Of a DNA stretch of 64,000 nucleotides, positions 35,991 to 48,905 are shown one piece after another. The translations under genes were made by a program, and so were the position numbers. The stretch is from Primulina eburnea (Eukaryota > Streptophyta > Magnoliopsida > Lamiales > Gesneriaceae): positions 496,001 to 560,000 of the forward strand of contig NC_133105.1 of assembly GCF_022965805.1 (NCBI RefSeq), in the 5' to 3' direction. The notes under the pieces are model-generated. The model was not told the origin of the DNA. It made no database searches and saw only the letters and a list, made by a program, of their open reading frames with translations. Positions within the stretch are counted from its first letter, which is position 1; each line of letters opens with the position of its first letter.

Positions 35991-38552
35991 TTACATAGTT
36001 TGGTCTCGCAGCCTGGCGGTTGCTTGAGTCAGGGAACTCAAAATGGTCTCGCCAACATCAGTTTTGCAGAAAGGACACGTAGCATTGATTTTCAGCCATT
36101 TATCAACACAATCCTTGTGAAAGAAATGGGAACAAGGCAACTCTCTGAGCTCATCATTGTGAGCATATTTCGCCAAGCAAATACAGCATACCTGTGGAGC
36201 AGAATGACCAACCAACCATAAAATTCCAAGTCAGAACTATCGGGGATCATAAGAGCTTGTAAATTTATGCATCAAATAAATTGAGCAAGGTTGCGTGCAA
36301 ATTTTTTCTTAAGGTTGAAAACCACAAGAATTGGGTCAAATTTGGAGAGAGTAAATTCAACAAAACAGTACAGAAACATCTAGGACTTACATTAAAGTTG
36401 GGTTAGGTATTTGCTATATTGAGTAAGTTCAATTTATGTAACATAGATGGTTGTGATGTACGGACTAAGAGACTCGACATTGCACAGATAAATCTAACAG
36501 TCTATGCTGCATATGGTGCTTTGACAAACTTACTTTCTATACACCTATTCATTGACATCTAACCTTATATTTTACAGAAAATAAAGGCAACAAGCACCTA
36601 GAGATATATTCTCAATTTATAGCTAGATCATACTTCAATGTCCTTTACACTCTCCCTTCCATAGAGAAAAATAACAAAAAAGAATTTAGGAGAACAAAGT
36701 AGTCAAATCATTCAAATAAAACTATATATAATGAAAAACTTGGGCAATTCGAGCATGAGATAACCAAAGCTTACCGCATCTTCTCCTGATATTAAACGCT
36801 CTTTTTCCGTTCCAGCAGCCACTATGCCACCTTCACCCTCACCCGAGCTACTTTCCTTGTTATTGCTACTCTTATTTTTCCTTGCTTTGAATTTATAAGT
36901 TGGCAAAGAACTGATAGACTCTTGAGTAGCTCCTCTGTTTGGAGATGAGTCTTCTCTGAATCTCAGGACTGAAAATATACAAGGGAGGCAGCAGCAAATT
37001 GTTGCACAGAGGATAAAAGGCATTGCATATCCAATACAACTGAAGGTGAGAAACACTATACACAACCTGTATGTGAAGAAAATTCGAAAAGTTGAGCACA
37101 AGAAACCAAATAAATCATTATCTATGGGACTTATTTGTGCGTAAAGAATATGTATTACAGAATTAACCTGTACAAATTGGGAGCCTCAGTAGAAGATGAG
37201 TGCCCTCCAAAAATCCAAACATTACCAACCACAAACCAAACGGCAAAAAAGCAATCCAAAGCCATCTTGAAATATTCAACAAACACCTTAAGCCTGCAAG
37301 AATAAGCCCAAAACATTAAGCTCCCGTCAAAGTACTCAGCTTTATTTATGATAACAAGACAAAAGAGGTCTGCAATAAATGGTGGTATGAAGAACAATAC
37401 CATCAATAATTTATCGAATGTTGAATCACCTTTTCAAATGGTATCAATGTTAACTCATTTTTTCAAATCGCTAACTGAAACAAAGTTAAACTATAACTAC
37501 TTAACATTCATATGATATATCTCCATAGAAAGAATCGGGTCAAAGCACCACTTCATGAATCTCACTCCAATATGACCTTCCTAAAGATAAATGACCGTAA
37601 GTACCCAAAACATAAGTCTGCACGAGTTTTTGGCAGAAAGAAAATTGTGGGGAAATAAGGTAAACTTGGGAAGGAAACAGTTTTCCCATATATTAATACG
37701 CAAAGAAGAAAAAAGCAGATTGCTTATACCAAAATGTTATTCTAAGGTCATCAACCATTACAATATTATCAATGAGTTCACTCATATATATATGGGAATA
37801 TCTTGCTGCCACATCAAAATTCCTTCTTTTTTATTCAGTTTTGATCAAGCCATTCTAAAGCAAATTGTATACAGAGCGGGTACATACATTATAAGTTTTA
37901 AAAAATTTGATTACCTTGGATTTGGCATTCCATTACTTGCGCCTCTAGTTGTTGTTGCAGTTGCCCAGCGATCTTCCGCCCCCATAACTCTGCCAGCCAA
38001 AGAACCTGAACTATTGTTCCCTTGAGAGATCTCTTGACTTTGTTGAGATGAAACCTGTTCAGATACCTGGTTTCGATATTTAAAACGCCAATATAGAAGA
38101 GGAAGAATCGCCAAACAGCCAGATGCATAACCAACAATCCATGTTCTCAAAGGAGCTCCTGGTTTCTCATGATTTGAGAGAGATAAAACAATAATAGCAG
38201 CAATAATTTGGCTAACTGTCAGCACTAGCTCAATGGATATCCATAACCCCGAATTTAATGGACTCCTTTGGCTCCCTCGACTATTTCCTCTTCGTATTAG
38301 TGATGAGTTCCTTGAGTTTGAGCCATTCAGTGGATATAGAGGAGCCCTTGAACTAGTAGAAGGCTGATCTTCCCTATGTTGCTGCTCCAGGCCACTAGAT
38401 GCCCTCTCATGGGAGGAGCCCGATGAAGCATCACTACTACTAGCAATTTCAATAACATGTTCATTCTCATAACGATTATCTGCTCGCTCCATTAACAACG
38501 GGACTTTGTTTTTTTGGCTTTTACGATGAAGTCCAACTAAGGGCAAAGCCAT
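35991..38552 (-). CDS. Membrane-anchored RING-H2 E3 ubiquitin ligase (At1g63170/At4g11680-like)
   Basis: It transfers ubiquitin from an E2 to unknown membrane-proximal substrates. Exons 38552-37915, 37293-37168, 37066-36775 and 36191-35991 join with closing phases to 418 residues. The N-terminus has VPLLMERADNRYENEHVIEI and a long Ser-rich stretch. Hydrophobic helices follow: LWISIELVLTVSQIIAAIIV, IVGYASGCLAILPLLYW, FFAVWFVVGNVWIF and two more around VFLTFSCIGYAMPF and LCATICCCLPCIF. After a Ser/Lys linker the RING-H2 domain spans about residues 352-395, with CCICLAKY, CSHFFHKDC and CPFC supplying all eight metal ligands. The ATG at 38552 (MALPLVGLHRK) is the first in this exon. An upstream leader exon near 39170-39250 is likely, so the true start could lie further upstream. 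Confidence 0.85.
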
Positions 38553-39614
38553 GCAAGTCCACGGAGCAGACAAAGAAAGCAGATAACATGGAATAACACT
38601 TCAAAACCCTTCCAGTGTATCCAAAAAGTTAAACCTGTGATATAATTTGGTCACAGCAGAATGTGATGGAATTTTCCTCTACACCAGCCTGCGCGTTTAA
38701 AACTTTGTTCCTGGTCAAATAACAGGAGGCAGGATGAACCACTAAGAGTGGAATGAACAGTAATCATGCTAACAAACTATTACACCTCTTCAATAAAAAC
38801 CAAACCATCAAATTAAAAGCATGAAAGTATGGAGTTCAGTGAATCATCCAGCCATCCAAACTATCTTAACTTATAATATTGCGATCAAACAAACAATGAT
38901 CAGCATAAACTCATCAAAACCACAAGATATTCCGAAGCTAAAACACACAGTAAAAGGTGACAAGAAAATCCTTCACTGATGCGAATTCCACAATCTCAGT
39001 AAATTTCAGTGCTAAAATAAAAATCCCAATTAGCAAATTAAAGGCGTTTAATCGTTTAACCATAATCCACGGACTACTTCGACGGACCAAAATAATCGAA
39101 ACCCCAGAGTGGCAAGAATGTCGGTAACATAATCAATCAAACAGATTAAGCAAAAGGAAAAAAATGATACCGACGAGTGTTTCAATTTAGCGAGCCTCGG
39201 AGCCAGAACCAGGTAAAGATTTCCACGAGAAGCTTTGAATCGCTTAATTTGATGGTTTTCGGATCATTACTTCTCGAAATTGTTGAAAATCTATCAACCT
39301 ACATATTACAATAAATTAAAGAGTTCGTATTTAATCGTCTTTCGGTGTCCTTTAATTTTACCTGGCTTGACAGAGTCATCCGAGAATATTCTATTCACTG
39401 TACGTTAGTCTTGCATTGTATTTCACAATTAGAATTTGAGTGGATTTTGTGAGATTTAGGATTTCAAAAATTTATTTTTATAGTTTGACAAGATAATTCA
39501 AAAAAAAATTCGGATTTGTTTAAAATTTTATTAGATTTCATGAGATTTCATTGATCATATCCACATCTCATCAAATTTGATTAGATTGTGGGATTTCGAT
39601 TTAAAAAACATAAC

Positions 39615-39780
39615 TGAGTCTCATGTGAGACCGTCATCTGTGAAACGGTTCAACCCTACTCATATTCACAATAAAAAGTAATACTCTTAGTATAAAAAAT
39701 AATACTTTTCATGAGTGACCCAAATAAGTGATCCGTCTCACAAATATGACCCTTAAGACCGTCTCACACAAGTTTTTGCT
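39615..39780 (+). mobile_element. MITE family M1, copy 5
   Basis: Full-length except for a small deletion in the left inverted repeat (GAGACCGTCATCTGTG). The right end is GACCGTCTCACACAAGTTTT. Confidence 0.85.
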
Positions 39781-39991
39781 TAAAAACATATGATTATTTT
39801 TTTATCCAAATGAAATTGTTTTGGGGAAGTCAGCATGATTCACGCAAACTTCACTGCGCTTTTGGTGATTTTATTAATATGCTTCTTTACTCCATCACCA
39901 TGCATCTCTTTCGTTTTTTTTTTAAAAAAAAATTCAAAAAAACCTTCTGATTTCAAATTTTAATATTTTTAAAATAGTTAATTACCCTTAA

Positions 39992-39996
<5 letters not shown>

Positions 39997-40054
<58 letters not shown>
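39997..40054. repeat. (TA)n microsatellite, about 29 units
   Basis: An uninterrupted TA run of about 58 bp followed by GACACACACACG. Confidence 0.95.
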
Positions 40055-40064
<10 letters not shown>

Positions 40065-40325
40065 CGAAAACATAATAATAATGTATATTGAAGGCATCAA
40101 GACTGCAGCTGATTTTTTCTGAGGATTTCACAACCATGCTCCTCTTCGCCGGTTGAATCAGAAAATGAACAACTCATATTAGGATAAAATATGAATTTGA
40201 TTATGTATTAGATTTGTTGATAAATTTATTGATATTTTATATTGTTTTGGTTTCTTTATTGATAATTTTTCAAGATTTAAATTTTTATATTTTGAATTTG
40301 TTTGATGATTTTTTAATTATGAGTA

Positions 40326-40500
40326 TGTCTCTTATGAGACGATCTCACGAATCTTTATCTGTGAGATAGGTCAACCCTACCGATATTCACAATAAAAAGT
40401 AATACTCTTAGAATAAAAAATAATATTTTTCATAGATGACTCAAATAAAAAATACGTCTCACAAAATACGACTCATAAGACCGTCTCACACAAGTTTTTG
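40326..40500 (+). mobile_element. MITE family M1, copy 6
   Basis: It runs from GTCTCTTATGAGACGATCTC to GACCGTCTCACACAAGTTTT with the paired AATACTCTTA and AATATTTTTCAT core blocks. Confidence 0.85.
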
Positions 40501-41663
40501 TATTTAATTATTATTTTATTTGCATTATGATTAATAAATAATAATTAATTTTTGAATTTATATATACAAATAACAGAGAAGAATTATTAATTTCTAAAAA
40601 AATTTGGGTTATTTATGTTTAAATGATTTCTATGGGTAGCTTAATAAAATTTTAAAATTACAAATTCGAATTTTTTTTTTCTCCAAACAATAAATGGATT
40701 TGTAAATATCATTTTAAATTTTAAACCAAACACCAAATGAAATTTCAAATATTTGAATTTTCAAATCCAATACCAAATTCAATTCCAATTTCAAATTCAT
40801 ATTTTGAAAAAACCAAACACAATGTTAAATACTTTATAATCAAATTATTCTTAAAATATACTTTTTTTTAGATGAAATAAGAATTAGATTGTTATTTTTT
40901 AAAATTAAATTTCAATCATCAGGGACTTCGAATACATTTGATTATAATATGTGATATTGTTAGATCTATCGAGCATGTTCTTGAAGACATATAGACTAAA
41001 GACATACAGCTACGTAAGGTTTTCAGCTGATATACCATATTCAGAAAAACTGATCTAGTAAAACAAGGCATTTAATTTTAGAATAATAATGAATATAAGA
41101 TTCATTTAAATCTTTTACGAAACATAAAAAGATTTATCATACCAGATAAATTAAACAACAGAGGATTTTATCGAGGACCACCTTAAAAACATAAATTCAT
41201 AAAAAAAATCACCAATAAACTCCTTAAACGTCATTTCTCGACTAAGCAGGCTGAAGGGCTACAACATGAATTATTATTTTCTGGTTAAACTCGAACGTCG
41301 TGTTTATCATTTCCTGGTTCATCTTTTTACCTTATGTTTTAACCAATAACCATTATATTACATCAAATTCTAAAACTTAAATAAATATTTTATTATCTCA
41401 ATTTTATTCCAATTTACAAATAAATATAGATCATATCATAGTAAGATAATGATTTAGCACAAATAGTTTAGCATATCATTCAGGCTAATCTATGAAATAT
41501 AAAAATTATAAAGAGTAGATAAAAACAAAAAAATGATAAAATAAACTTACAAGGTTGTATTTAGAACTTGAAACTTTAATTAGAATTATAAGAAGGGTTG
41601 TTTACGGAGAGAGAATAGAAGAGGACAAACTCGACCGTGTCCTTCTAAGATCACAAAATAACC

Positions 41664-41673
41664 TATATATATA
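41664..41673 (-). promoter_or_regulatory. TATA box of the pararetroviral promoter
   Basis: On the minus strand CTTCTATATATATAGG sits downstream of the last viral ORF and before an AT-rich leader-like region. This is where the pregenomic RNA promoter lies in caulimovirids. Inference from position and TATA form only. Confidence 0.45.
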
Positions 41674-41899
41674 GAAGGAAGAGCCGACATGAAACATGAG
41701 ATTCTAACTAAAAATATAAACAATACAATGCTTTATAAAAGCAAATAGTAACATAGATACAAAAGTCAAAAGTAAATAATGATATTCCACCAATTTTGAC
41801 ATTATTAAAGATGAATATTTTAATCATCTTTAATATTGTCTTTTATTGAATTTTTAAAATTTTCAAATATATCACTAATATGAGATAAATTGAGAATAT

Positions 41900-43210
41900 C
41901 TTCCTCTGGATCTTGAACATCATACATTTACATTAAATGGATGAACTGATTTTCGCTTGATTCAGAAGCTATGTATTTATTCGATTTGGAGTCCGAACAT
42001 CAAATATTCTTATAAAGATCTTTCTTCATTTTGTTAATATAGACTTCGATCATCTTCTTTTTAAAATAGATGTCAGAGTATTTCTGAGTAATAATCTTGA
42101 ACAGACTCATCGAATCTTGTTCTTTTTCTTGTTTTTTATGAAAATCTTTCTGATATAAAGAAATGTTTTCTTCCATATGTTGAAGGATTTCGAAGCCATT
42201 GAGCCTTCATGTGTCAGGATCATCCTTTAATCATTTGTCCCAAAATTTTGTGGAACTAATTCTCCATAAGCAATGAATGCCTTCATCAGCATGACCAAAT
42301 TCTGGTTGTCATCTCCATACTCATGGGATTCTGAATTCTATAAAGAAAAGATACAAAGTCTTTCCATAGATCCAATGCTCTGAAAATTATTTTTTAATAC
42401 TTGGCGAAATATTTAACCAAATATTCATTGGTTTTATGAAAACCTTTGGCAAAATTTTGCTGATTGACTACATGTTTTCCACCATGTTAAAAAGCCAATT
42501 AGGAATTGGATAATGAAAAATAATTTCACATTTTTTTAAAAACCATGTATGTTTTCGTTTTTCATTTTCATATAATAAAGTTTTATTAAAACTCTCAATA
42601 TAATCCCAAAAATTAAATTTAAAATTCATTTGATGGTTTTGGGAATAAAACTCTTTTTCTATACTTTTAAAATTCATTTGATGGTTTTGGAATAAAATTC
42701 TTCAATAGATATATATTTTGAGAAGTTATAACTTCATTTCTGTTGAGTATATACTGTAAAAGTGAGTTATTTCAACACTTTTAGTTGATAAAAGAAGATT
42801 TTCATAAAAAAAATTTTGTTCATAAGAACCATATACATATGATGTATTGGTTAAGTATATTCCCATGATATTTCATGGAGTTTTTTCTCATTTGATATAT
42901 TTTTATTCTATAAGAATAATTAATCTCGATATTTTGTCTCTATATATAGAGCTGAATCACTTTCATCATCTTTAATGATATTAGTATATGATGCTTGAGA
43001 CTGAGAATTTGTATTATTTATCAGTTTTTTGTTTCAAAAATTCTTGAAATTCATTGTATAACGAATCATTTTGCTCAGTATTACTGGTTGATGAACTAGA
43101 AATATTTTGAACTATAAGCCTATGTTTTTCATGCTGAGTAATAATATTAGGGGGTTTTTCCCTATCACATCTTCCTCTATAAGAGGAATCTCATCTTCTT
43201 CGAGAACTCA
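41900..43210 (-). pseudogene. Decayed pararetroviral ORF downstream of RNase H
   Basis: After the RNase H end a new frame begins with an Arg/Ser-rich segment near 43200. It continues with interruptions to a Trp/Asn-rich block at 42468-42677. The position matches the transactivator-type ORF of caulimovirids, but I do not recognise the domain. A 48-bp direct duplication at 42619-42714 breaks it. Confidence 0.4.
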
Positions 43211-43229
43211 TATCTGTAAATAATAACAA

Positions 43230-43490
43230 TTAAGATAAATATTCTCGAGTTAAGAAATCCGGTAAGTGATTATCTTCACTTTTCTTATAAATAATGTTAA
43301 AATCAAAAGGAGCTAAATGAACTTGCCATCTTACAAACATTTGCTTAGAAACATAATGTTTAAAATCTTTCATAAACATTAATTTTGCAGATTTGCAATC
43401 AATTTTTATAATAAGCTTTTGATTATATGAAGCATCTTTAAATTTTAAAATACATATAACAATAGTTAAAATTTCTTTTGCTACTGTCAA
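43230..43490 (-). pseudogene. Pararetroviral RNase H fragment
   Basis: This is the longest surviving viral frame (86 codons). It shows the IDCKSAK block, MFVRWQ and, at its end, DFLTREYL, which are typical of the C-terminal part of caulimovirid RNase H. It is continuous with the reverse transcriptase remnant on the higher-coordinate side but separated from it by stops. Confidence 0.75.
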
Positions 43491-43699
43491 GTAATTTATC
43501 TGGGCATTATTTCATTTATCGGAATAAAATCGAATAAGATATTCTTGCTTTGTTTTGGGATCTATTTGTTTTAAAATTCCTCCAAAACCTATATCAGAAG
43601 CATCAATTTCTATAATTTTATCCCATTGGAGATTTGTAAGCATAAGACAATAAATATTTTTAATTTTTTCTTTAATATTTTTAACAACTTCATTAGGTT

Positions 43700-44750
43700 T
43701 ATTACACTATGGTAACGGATTTTTCTCTAATATATCATATAAGATAGCAGAATCCTCGGTAAGATTTTTAATATAAAGAGAAAAATAATTTAAACTTCTT
43801 AAAAATCTTTGTCACTGAGTTTTATCAATTATAATATCAGGAAATTTTGAACCAAATTCAACACTTATTTGTATATGAATTATTTTTTCCTTTTTCAATA
43901 ATATGACCGAGAAATCTAATATTAGTTTGAAATAAAATCATTTTATATTTTGATATAACAAGGTCATTTTGTATAACAATATTTTTAAACATATCTAATT
44001 ATTTAAAATGTATTTAAATATCATTTGAAAATACTAAAATATCATCAATATAATTATAAAATTATTATAAGAATAAAATATATCATTCATAATTTGTTGA
44101 AAACCTGAAGGGGCATTTTTTAAGCCAACTGACATTACTGTTCATTCATAATGTACTATTGAAACATTAAAAGCAGTTTTATATCTATCAGATTCTTTTA
44201 TTTGGATCAGCCAAAATCCTGATTTTAAATCAAAATTTGATAATATTAATGTATTAACAAGTCTATCTAATAAATCTTTTTTTTATTAGAAATATGATGC
44301 ATAATCCATTTTAGAACTTTATTTAAATGTTATAGTTTATGATTAATCTAGGAACTCATCTTTTCTGTTCAATTTGTTTATTAACATGAAAAGTAGTACA
44401 AGACCAAAGAGATTGAGAATGTTTTATCAAACCTTTATCTAATAAAGAGTAAATTTCATTCTTGCATAATTCTAAATATTCAGAATTCATTTGATAAGGT
44501 CTAGCTTTTGTAGAGTTGTCTTTTCATTAAAATTATCTTCATAAGATAATAAAATAATATGTTTTTTTCGATCCAAAAAACATTAGGAAAATCATTACAA
44601 ATTTCTAAAGATAATTAATTATGAATAATTTTATTTTATCATATAATTTAGGATTTTTAATCATATCATTTATAGTAAGTATTTTTATTTCTTATTTTAA
44701 AGATTTTATTTGAAATATTTTTCTATCAATATTTTCCTATCATTCATTTA
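43700..44750 (-). pseudogene. Pararetroviral reverse transcriptase remnant
   Basis: The catalytic-site motif YIDD, followed by ILVFS, is preserved near 44030-44060 on the minus strand. Flanking RT-like blocks are scattered over several frames with many stops. Confidence 0.7.
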
Positions 44751-45039
44751 ATATTCTATTAACATGTTTAATTATAAACTGGAATGAAATAGATTTTCTT
44801 TTAAAAGTTCATGTAATTCCTTGTTCATTAACAAAGGTTATAAGATAAATTTGGTATGTAAGAGGAAGTTCTCAAATTAGTTGACTTGAAATATCTTTCG
44901 CTAATAAAAAACTTGTTGAAATACAAGTATTATCCTTGCATATATAAGATTTTAGTAATTTATAATTGATTTCTAAGGTTCTCCTCCAGTATGAGAAATA
45001 TAACGAGTAGTTTTATGAAAATATTTAGTAGGAATTAAT

Positions 45040-45095
45040 CCTTCTTATATAATATTTAAATCTGCACCACTATCAATCATTGTGATAAAATTTTT
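45040..45095 (-). pseudogene. Pararetroviral aspartic protease active-site remnant
   Basis: A short in-frame stretch contains the active-site motif DSGAD near 45065-45080, upstream of the reverse transcriptase remnant in the expected order. The rest of the domain is broken. Confidence 0.65.
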
Positions 45096-45829
45096 CTTAT
45101 AAGAATTATCAATTAATAAGATAATATTTGTATACTATTTTTTAAATATGATCATACTTAATACAGATAAATATTGTTGATTAGAATCAGTAAATAGCAT
45201 ATTATGAAATTCTTCAGTATTTAAACTAAAATCTTCATTAGATGTTTATTTATTATTTTCAATAATAGAAATTCTATTATTTAGATTTAAATTATTTTGT
45301 TGTAAAATTTTTATTTGTTCATTAAGAATATTTATTTCTTTAACTAAATCTGATATAGTAACAAGTTTTTGTTGATTATATTTTTTATGTAAAATTTATT
45401 AATTTCTTTCATATAATAAGTTTGATTATCCTGTTGTAGTATATTACTAATTTGATTAATAGTCGATGGAGTATTTTCTATTTGTTCTATAACATTATTT
45501 TTTAAAATAGAATCTTTAATCATTTTTAAAAATTTAAAATATTATTATTAGTTAATACATTAAGACCTTTAAATTCAGAAATAAGTTTATAAAACTCATC
45601 ATTTTAATTATCAATATTATTTATAGGATTTATAAAAGATTGTCTTTGTATACAACCATCACAATCTTCTTTTTCAGAATCAATATCTAGTATATCTTTT
45701 GAATTATAAGATTCATTTTCTAAAGTATTTTCAGAGATATTAGAATTATAATTAGATTCTAAATTTGAATATATTATTATTTTAAATAAAGTTTTTTTTA
45801 AAATTATCATATATATCTAAATTATTAAT

Positions 45830-46980
45830 TTTTTTTAGCCCAACATTGATTAACATAATGTCCATGCTTATTACATTTTTAGCAAATAATCAACTTATTT
45901 TTTATTTCTCTTTTTCTTTTGGCTTTCTTTTATTTTATGTTTTCTATCTTTTTGTACAAATAACTCTTCTCTCTATAAAATCTATCATCTTTATTTATTA
46001 TTTTCTTTTTACTTTTATTAGGTAAATCCATTCCAAATCGATAACAAAATTGACCAAGTTGTTTTCTTTCTAGAAGATTTTGTTTTCTAATTTAATTATT
46101 TAATTTTAATTGATTACAAAAGACTAAACCATCATAAATACAAATATTTATCAACTTACCATAAGTATAAATATCATAATTTATAGATATATTATCTTTT
46201 CATAACTTTTTTCTAATTATTTCTACAAAAAGACCTGGAAGACCATCCATAAATTTAGCTTTCCATTGACTAGTATTATAGTCGGGTAACTCATATATAC
46301 GAGATAAAAAAAGTATCTGTATACCATCTAAAATCAGTAAGTGTTTTACATCTTAAATTACTCAAAAGAGTTCTAATATTTTCACTATTATCAGTTAATC
46401 TACCAGTAAAACAATCTAACATAGTCACTATTTATGGAGTGAGTCTATGTGAGACCATATCACGGATCCTAATCTGTGAGACGGGTAAACCCTACCGATA
46501 TTCACAATAAAAAGTAATACTCTTAGCATAAAAAGTAATACTTTTTCATGGATGATCCAAATAAGAGATCCGTCTCACAAATACGACCCATGAGAACGTC
46601 TTACACAAGTTTTTGTCTTATTAATGAATAAAATGCATTATCAATTTGAGTATTATTTTATACTTTAATAAATTTAAGATTTCATCATGTTGATATTTAT
46701 TTAAATAATTATCTCACCAATCCTTAAGTTGGCCAATGAATCTTGATATTATCATTGTAGCAATATTTGTATCAGTATTGTTACAGTTTTGCAAACAATA
46801 CTATACATAAGAATTATGTGATCAATATTATAAATATGTTTATCAGTAAAACCGTCTATATTTCATTCATAAATACTTTTTCCATTATAACTATTAGAAA
46901 TAATATATTCTCCTTCTTAAAAAAAAACATCCATTGGAGTATGTCTATTATAATAATAAATATTTTGGGTAGGTTTATAA
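45830..46980 (-). pseudogene. Pararetroviral capsid-like region with broken CCHC knuckle
   Basis: On the minus strand, pieces of a capsid protein appear at about 46690-46770 (a FIGQLKDW-type block) and 46000-46430 (a FMDGLPG-type block). A CCHC zinc knuckle follows near 45840-45890, with KCNKHGHYVNQC. A stop codon falls inside the knuckle, between its first two cysteines. The M1 MITE at 46441-46618 splits the region. Confidence 0.65.
46441..46618 (+). mobile_element. MITE family M1, copy 7 (inside the pararetrovirus)
   Basis: It runs from GAGTCTATGTGAGACC to CTTACACAAGTTTTTG with a well-kept core (GTGAGACGGGTAAACC). It separates two capsid-region pieces, so it inserted after the virus. Confidence 0.85.
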
Positions 46981-46987
46981 ACCTACC

Positions 46988-47834
46988 TGATGTGATCCGG
47001 GTGAAAATGGACGAGCCAGGTCGGGTGCTCCACCGAATCTACTATCAAGATTTTAGGAAAATGAGAGCGAGATGTCTGGATCAAGAGTTTGCTTCGTGGA
47101 CAATGATGTGAGAATCTGCAATCAATAGAGTAACCACGTGAATGGGCGTCTGAAGGGTATCCGACGTGATCACTCCGATGCTTAAATCAGTGAGGAACTC
47201 AAGCAAGAAACCAATGTAACCAAGTGATGGTTGTGAGATTGGTGTGGGAGGTGAACAATAAATAAAAGCATTCAATGTGTGAATTCAAGAGTAAATGCAA
47301 AGAGAGAACTTGATATTTATAGTAGAGGATATAATGATGACTTCATTCCTTGTGCTGATCATTAATTACAGTAGGGACGACTGATTATACCCTATTGTTC
47401 TGACATGTCAAATCCCATATTAGTCACATCTAGTCTTCCTAATTTTGTCAGCCACTTGCACTGGTGTCAGAGATAGGTTAGCCACACATACACCATACTT
47501 TGTCGGCGTTATTAAATGCGACACTCATATCGAAGTGGCCCGGGTAGACTGTATCTTGGGAATTTACAGGAGAGCACGGGAAATAAATAACTCGGGGAGG
47601 TTAGTCCCGGATAATTCAATGGCCCGGTCTCTTGACTGACTGGCTTCTTCACTGATTCTTCAAGCCGTACTCTCATCGTCCCGGGCAATCATATGACTCG
47701 GATATTGATCCAGACTGTCGCCTTATTGGCTCGGGAGTGTCTCATCCTCCTGACCCGGGCACATTCTCTGGACCGGTCCCAGGGCCCGGGACATTCTGGG
47801 CATTATACATGACCCGAGATATCCCGAAGTATCA
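46988..47834 (+). mobile_element. Solo LTR, family L2, copy 1 (inside the pararetrovirus)
   Basis: It starts TGATGTGATCCGGGTGAAAA and ends AAGTATCA, with an imperfect 5-bp duplication CTACC/CTATC. Its base composition is much more GC-rich than the viral sequence on either side. It shares blocks with 57836-58552, in the same order: AACCACGTGAATG, CACTCCGATGCTTAA, AACTTGATATTTATAG, GACCCGAGA. TGATATTTATAG is its likely TATA region. The end could lie 3 bp further right. Confidence 0.65.
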
Positions 47835-48029
47835 CTATCTATTTTAATTTATTAATTTCTTCGTGAAGAGTTTTAAAGTTTTCAGACTATTCATTAAGAG
47901 TATTTAAATTAAGATTTTTAAATTTATCTTCTAATAATTTTTCTAATTCAGAAACAAAAAAGTTAAATTTGATTTTTTTTTATTTTTAGAGGGAATTGAA
48001 TAGAAGACAAAGGAATTTATTATTTTATG

Positions 48030-48206
48030 GGCAAAAACTTGTGTGAGACGGTCTCACGGGTCGTATTTTGTGAGACGGATCTTTATTTGGATAATCCATG
48101 AAAAAGTATTACTTTTTATGCTAAGAGTATTACTTTTTATTGTGAATATGGGTAGGGTTGACCCGTCTCACAGATTGTGATCCGTGAGACGGTCTCACAT
48201 GAGACC
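48030..48206 (-). mobile_element. MITE family M1, copy 8
   Basis: The best-preserved reverse copy: GGCAAAAACTTGTGTGAGAC at one end, GTGAGACGGTCTCACATGAG at the other. It lies just outside the last pararetroviral piece. Confidence 0.9.
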
Positions 48207-48905
48207 TACCCTATTTTATGAGTTGAAGTGAGATACTTTTTGGTTTTTATTTATTTTATGTAAGTTCGAACATATATCTCTCGTCGGTTCAAAGGTTTCA
48301 TATAAAATGTGACGCCAAAATTAAGTGGCATACAAGAGAGATAATTTACCATTGACAGGGAAGGAGAAAACAGAGTCCAAATCTCATGCAATCCATCTGC
48401 TTACAGGGGAAAAAAAGTACCACCATCATTTATTTTCTTTCCTTTTGTCTGTCTTCTCAGAGCGAGCAAGCAGATTCTCCTTTCAAAAAATCCACCCATC
48501 ACTGCGAAGGTTTCATCATTATATTTAAAGAAACACACTCACATGACTCTCTCCACCGCCTGGAAACGTTTGGTTGTCGAAGATCCGAATTTTTCCTTGT
48601 AATCTGCGTGTGTGTTGGTGGTTTTTTTTTTTTTTTTTTGCAAGAATCGTGGTGGCCCTGTTTGTTTCAAAATCTCAAGCGCCTTTAAACCGTTTATTTA
48701 AGTTTTCCCCCCTTTTCTTTGAAGATCACGATTCATGCAGTAAGTTGTGTCTATTGGATTATCTCAATTTAAGGTTTTTTTCACCAGATCCCCAATTTTT
48801 AACATCCATGCATTATTCTCCGGGCTAGATTTTCATCCAAATGACTTTAATTTGAAAACTCTAAAGCAAAGCTTCGGTCTAGATTAGAGGAACTGGAAAC
48901 CCAGA
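48207..48905. other. Promoter and 5' leader of the PP2A B' gene
   Basis: 48420-48900 is pyrimidine-rich with a poly-T tract near 48623-48640 and looks like a transcribed leader. No competing gene is visible; frames at 48325-48828 are not domain-bearing. Confidence 0.5.

Larger units (their letters stand above)
38553..40959. other. RING-gene 5' flank and repeat-rich spacer
   Basis: 38553-39250 likely contains 5'-UTR sequence with an intron (acceptor before 38634, donor near 39170). 39300-40959 is AT-rich and holds two M1 MITEs and a TA microsatellite; no gene is visible. Confidence 0.5.
40960..48000 (-). mobile_element. Endogenous pararetrovirus (Caulimoviridae), decayed, with nested insertions
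   Basis: Read on the minus strand the order is capsid-like region with CCHC knuckle, aspartic protease, reverse transcriptase, RNase H, a further ORF, then a promoter with TATA box. This is the order expected of a caulimovirid genome, not of an LTR retrotransposon, and there are no LTRs. Stops and frameshifts occur throughout every domain, so no functional protein can be made. The copy is interrupted by an M1 MITE (46441-46618) and a solo LTR (46988-47834); a coiled-coil-like piece continues at 47840-48000. The movement protein region is not recognised. The outer limits and the genus are uncertain. Confidence 0.7.

Noticed and set aside
47081..47275. Open frame on the minus strand beside the pararetrovirus
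   Set aside because: It lies wholly inside the L2 solo LTR and shows no domain; the similar LTR at 57665-58030 gives a different chance frame.
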